Shown here one piece after another: positions 6,055-7,843 of a stretch of 7,843 nt of DNA; the stretch's first letter is position 1, and each line of letters starts with the position of its first letter. Origin of the DNA: Bacteroidota bacterium (lineage in GTDB: Bacteria > Bacteroidota > Bacteroidia > Flavobacteriales > Flavobacteriaceae); assembly GCA_021793535.1 (NCBI GenBank), contig JAJYSO010000062.1, forward strand, positions 1 through 7,843, given 5' to 3'. The notes under the pieces are model-generated. The model did no database searches. It worked only from the letters and a program-made list of their open reading frames with translations, and had not been told where the DNA came from. A program made the translations under genes and the position numbers.

Positions 6055-7047
6055 ATGGCAATATTAAATTTTCAAAGACCTGACAAGGTTGTAATGATAG
6101 AATCGTCGGAAACCGAAGGAAAGTTTGAGTTCCGACCTTTAGAACCGGGTTTTGGTCTGACAGTTGGTAACGCCTTGAGAAGAGTTCTTTTATCTTCTTT
6201 GGAGGGTTTTGCAATCACTTCTGTCCGTATCGAAGGAGTGGAGCATGAATTTTCTACGATTGCAGGCGTGGTGGAGGATGTGACTGAGATCATCTTGAAC
6301 CTGAAACAGGTTCGTTTCAAGCAGCAAATTGAGGAAGTGGATAATGAGACGGTTACTGTTTCCTTTTCTGGAAAGGAAAAAATGCTTGCTGGCGATTTGC
6401 AAAAGTTTATTTCCGGTTTTCAAGTATTGAATCCGGATTTGGTACTTTGCCACCTGGATAAAAAAGTAAAAATCAATATGGAATTGACCATTGACAAAGG
6501 TCGTGGTTATGTTCCTGCTGAAGAAAATAAGAAGGCGGATGTGGCTTTGGGAACGATTTTTATCGACTCCATTTACACCCCGATCAAAAACGTAAAATAC
6601 GGTATTGAAGACTACCGTGTAGGGCAAAAGACGGATTACGAGAAATTGGTTTTTGAGATCTTAACCGATGGTAGTGTTCATCCGCAAGACGCTTTAACGG
6701 AGGCCGCCAAAATTTTGATTCAACATTTTATGTTGTTCTCTGACGAAAGGATTACCCTTGAGGACGATGAGAAGTCGCATATTGAAACCTATGATGAAGA
6801 ATCGCTTCATATGCGTCAACTGCTGAAGACCAATTTGGTTGATTTGGATCTTTCGGTGCGTGCGTTGAATTGCTTGAAAGCTGCCGAAGTGAACAATTTA
6901 GGCGAATTGGTAGCTCATCAAAAGAGCGACTTGATGAAATTTAGAAATTTTGGAAAAAAATCTTTAAGCGAACTGGAAGAGTTGGTTGAAGGGAAAGGTT
7001 TGGAATTTGGAATGGACCTTTCCAAGTATAATTTGGATAAGGATTAA
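6055..7047 (+). CDS. rpoA: DNA-directed RNA polymerase subunit alpha
   Basis: Alpha dimerises to start assembly of RNA polymerase, and its C-terminal domain contacts UP-element DNA and activators. The 330-residue protein has an N-terminal domain (about 1-235) with LEPGFGLTVGNALRRVLLSSLEG (29-51) and YRVGQKTDYEKLVFEILTDGS (187-207). An acidic linker (about 236-256) leads to the C-terminal domain (about 260-325). The E. coli DNA-contact residues R265, N268, K271, G296, K298 and S299 correspond to R269, N272, K275, G300, K302 and S303 here, all conserved, so UP-element-type binding should be retained. It follows rpsD by 22 bases. A perfect palindrome GGATTAATCC overlaps its stop codon. Confidence 0.98.
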   Translation: MAILNFQRPDKVVMIESSETEGKFEFRPLEPGFGLTVGNALRRVLLSSLEGFAITSVRIEGVEHEFSTIAGVVEDVTEIILNLKQVRFKQQIEEVDNETVTVSFSGKEKMLAGDLQKFISGFQVLNPDLVLCHLDKKVKINMELTIDKGRGYVPAEENKKADVALGTIFIDSIYTPIKNVKYGIEDYRVGQKTDYEKLVFEILTDGSVHPQDALTEAAKILIQHFMLFSDERITLEDDEKSHIETYDEESLHMRQLLKTNLVDLDLSVRALNCLKAAEVNNLGELVAHQKSDLMKFRNFGKKSLSELEELVEGKGLEFGMDLSKYNLDKD

Positions 7048-7097
7048 TCCCGATCAATAATTTGAGCTTCCCTTGCTTTTAAAAGACAAAGAATAAA

Positions 7098-7589
7098 ATG
7101 AGACACGGTAAAAAAACAGTACATCTATCAAGAACTTCTGCACATCGCAAATCCATGTTTGCTAACATGGCAAGTTCTTTAATCGAACATAAACGTATCA
7201 ACACTACAGTGGCAAAAGCAAAAGCACTAAGAGGCTTTGTTGAGCCTTTGATCACTAAGTCAAAGGAAGACACCACCCATAACAGGCGGTTGGTTTTTGC
7301 CAAACTTCGAAACAAGCAAGCGGTTTCTGAATTGTTTAGAGAAGTCGCTCCCAAAGTAGGGGATCGACCCGGAGGATATACCCGCATCATTAAATTGGGG
7401 AACCGATTGGGTGATAATGCGGATATGGCGATGATCGAACTGGTTGATTTCAACGAAGTGTACGACTTGAATGAAGGGGGTAAGAAATCTACCCGACGTA
7501 GCCGAAGCCGAAGAGGCGGAAAGAAGAGTCAACCTGTAGCTACAAAAGATAAAAGCACTGAAACAAAAGCCAAATCAGAAGAAGAGTAG
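7098..7589 (+). CDS. rplQ: 50S ribosomal protein L17 (bL17) with charged C-terminal tail
   Basis: L17 lies near the exit of the peptide tunnel on the 50S solvent side. The core, residues 1 to about 122, has MRHGKKTVHLSRTSAHRKSM at the start and RPGGYTRIIKLGNRLGDNADMAMIELVDFN (90-119), the family signature. The protein is 163 residues, against about 115-130 in E. coli and Bacillus. The extra tail (about 125-163) is low complexity, first Arg/Ser/Lys-rich (KKSTRRSRSRRGGKK), then Lys/Glu/Thr-rich and ending EEE. Such tails are common in Bacteroidota L17. It is the last gene of the operon, 50 bases after rpoA, and a strong terminator follows. Confidence 0.97.
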   Translation: MRHGKKTVHLSRTSAHRKSMFANMASSLIEHKRINTTVAKAKALRGFVEPLITKSKEDTTHNRRLVFAKLRNKQAVSELFREVAPKVGDRPGGYTRIIKLGNRLGDNADMAMIELVDFNEVYDLNEGGKKSTRRSRSRRGGKKSQPVATKDKSTETKAKSEEE

Positions 7590-7617
7590 AAGCTGATCGT
7601 TTTTTGTAGAAGAAAAT

Positions 7618-7655
7618 AGAAGGATAAATGAGGAATCATTTATCCTTTTTTATTT
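7618..7655 (+). terminator. Rho-independent terminator after rplQ
   Basis: AAGGATAAATGA (7620-7631) pairs perfectly over 12 bases with TCATTTATCCTT (7636-7647) across the loop GGAA, a GNRA-type tetraloop. One G-U and one A-U pair can extend the stem at its base. A T-rich tract (TTTT, A, TTT) follows. It lies about 30 bases after the rplQ stop codon and cleanly ends the ribosomal-protein cluster. Confidence 0.92.
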
Positions 7656-7683
7656 CTGGATAGGGGAATCTAAAAAAATTAAA

Positions 7684-7691
7684 TACATTTG
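7684..7691 (+). promoter_or_regulatory. Bacteroidota -7 promoter element for the downstream lipoprotein gene
   Basis: TACATTTG matches TAnnTTTG exactly and lies after the terminator, just ahead of the next gene. No good -33 TTG is seen 17-23 bases upstream. Transcription would start near 7696-7699, leaving only about 5-8 bases before the ATG at 7704 or about 15 before the alternative ATG at 7713. This spacing slightly favours the second start. Confidence 0.45.
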
Positions 7692-7703
7692 AAAGCAATT
7701 GAT

Positions 7704-7843
7704 ATGCGTAATATGAGGTTTAGAGATTTTTGGATGGGGATAGGACTGTGTTTCCTATTGTTTTCCTGCATAGAAAAGCGAGCTTCGGATTCAGGATTAT
7801 CCCCTATAGAGCCCTACCACTATGTTTCCACCAAGAAGCTGGT
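7704..7843 (+). CDS. Putative lipoprotein, N-terminal fragment (3' end missing)
   Basis: An open frame of 46 codons runs off the window end. It begins MRNMRFRDFW, continues with a hydrophobic stretch (MGIGLCFLLFS) and reaches a lipobox Leu-Phe-Ser-Cys with the cysteine at residue 22, a type II (lipoprotein) signal peptide. The mature part starts CIEKRASDSGLSPIEPYHYVSTKKL. The residue after the cysteine is Ile, then Glu, and no strong acidic surface-export motif is evident, so the final location (periplasmic or outer leaflet) is open. ATG at 7713 would give a 19-residue signal and is equally plausible; an in-frame stop at 7680 limits upstream extension. The family is not recognisable from this fragment. 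It lies after the terminator and is a separate transcription unit. Confidence 0.75.
   Translation, partial: MRNMRFRDFWMGIGLCFLLFSCIEKRASDSGLSPIEPYHYVSTKKL

Noticed and set aside
6190..6627. 145-codon reverse-strand frame inside rpoA
   Set aside because: It is opposite the conserved alpha N-terminal domain, its translation is not protein-family-like, and there is no promoter or terminator for it.
7041..7050. Perfect palindrome GGATTAATCC at the rpoA stop
   Set aside because: Ten bases with no loop cannot form an RNA hairpin and no partner copy or known operator fits; its likeness to the rpsD leader stem is probably chance.
7048..7097. Possible promoter in the rpoA-rplQ gap (AATAATTTGAGC)
   Set aside because: The TA-to-TTTG spacing is one base short of TAnnTTTG and no -33 box is present; the nearby CTTTTAAAAG is a simple A/T palindrome.
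1..7843. Mobile element, CRISPR array, tRNA or defence cargo
   Set aside because: All space up to 7589 is taken by syntenic housekeeping genes with short gaps; I saw no direct repeats, terminal inverted repeats, transposase motifs or tRNA-like sequence.

Overview
The window is a core ribosomal-protein gene cluster from a bacterium of the phylum Bacteroidota, probably a Flavobacteriales-like lineage. The lineage call rests on four things: protein wording typical of that phylum (S8 ending in the STSKGVMT block, a 60-residue L30, a 38-residue L36 without zinc ligands, and an L17 with a charged tail), A-rich leaders with few Shine-Dalgarno sites, two copies of the Bacteroidota -7 promoter element TAnnTTTG, and the order secY-infA-rpmJ with neither adk nor map in between. 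Placement below phylum is inference.

Layout, all on the + strand: positions 2-4362 are the distal part of the spc operon: rpsN (5' end cut off by the window), rpsH, rplF, rplR, rpsE, rpmD, rplO, secY and infA, with gaps of 4-26 bases. A 96-base gap follows, holding a TAnnTTTG element and an all-A/U hairpin. Positions 4459-7589 are the alpha operon: rpmJ, rpsM, rpsK, rpsD, rpoA and rplQ. The 73-base gap before rpsD can fold into a two-part hairpin and may be a regulatory leader. A strong intrinsic terminator at 7618-7655 closes the cluster. After it, a separate gene begins at about 7704, with its own TAnnTTTG element. It encodes the first 46 residues of an unrecognised lipoprotein and runs off the end of the window.

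The genes supply small-subunit proteins (S14, S8, S5, S13, S11, S4), large-subunit proteins (L6, L18, L30, L15, L36, L17), initiation factor IF-1, the SecY channel that receives nascent membrane proteins, and the RNA polymerase alpha subunit. Translation, secretion and transcription capacity are therefore made together. All complete genes look intact, with no frameshift, insertion sequence, CRISPR array, tRNA or foreign cargo. I see no undescribed system here. The points worth a second look are regulatory (the internal promoter, the rpsD leader) and the partial lipoprotein.
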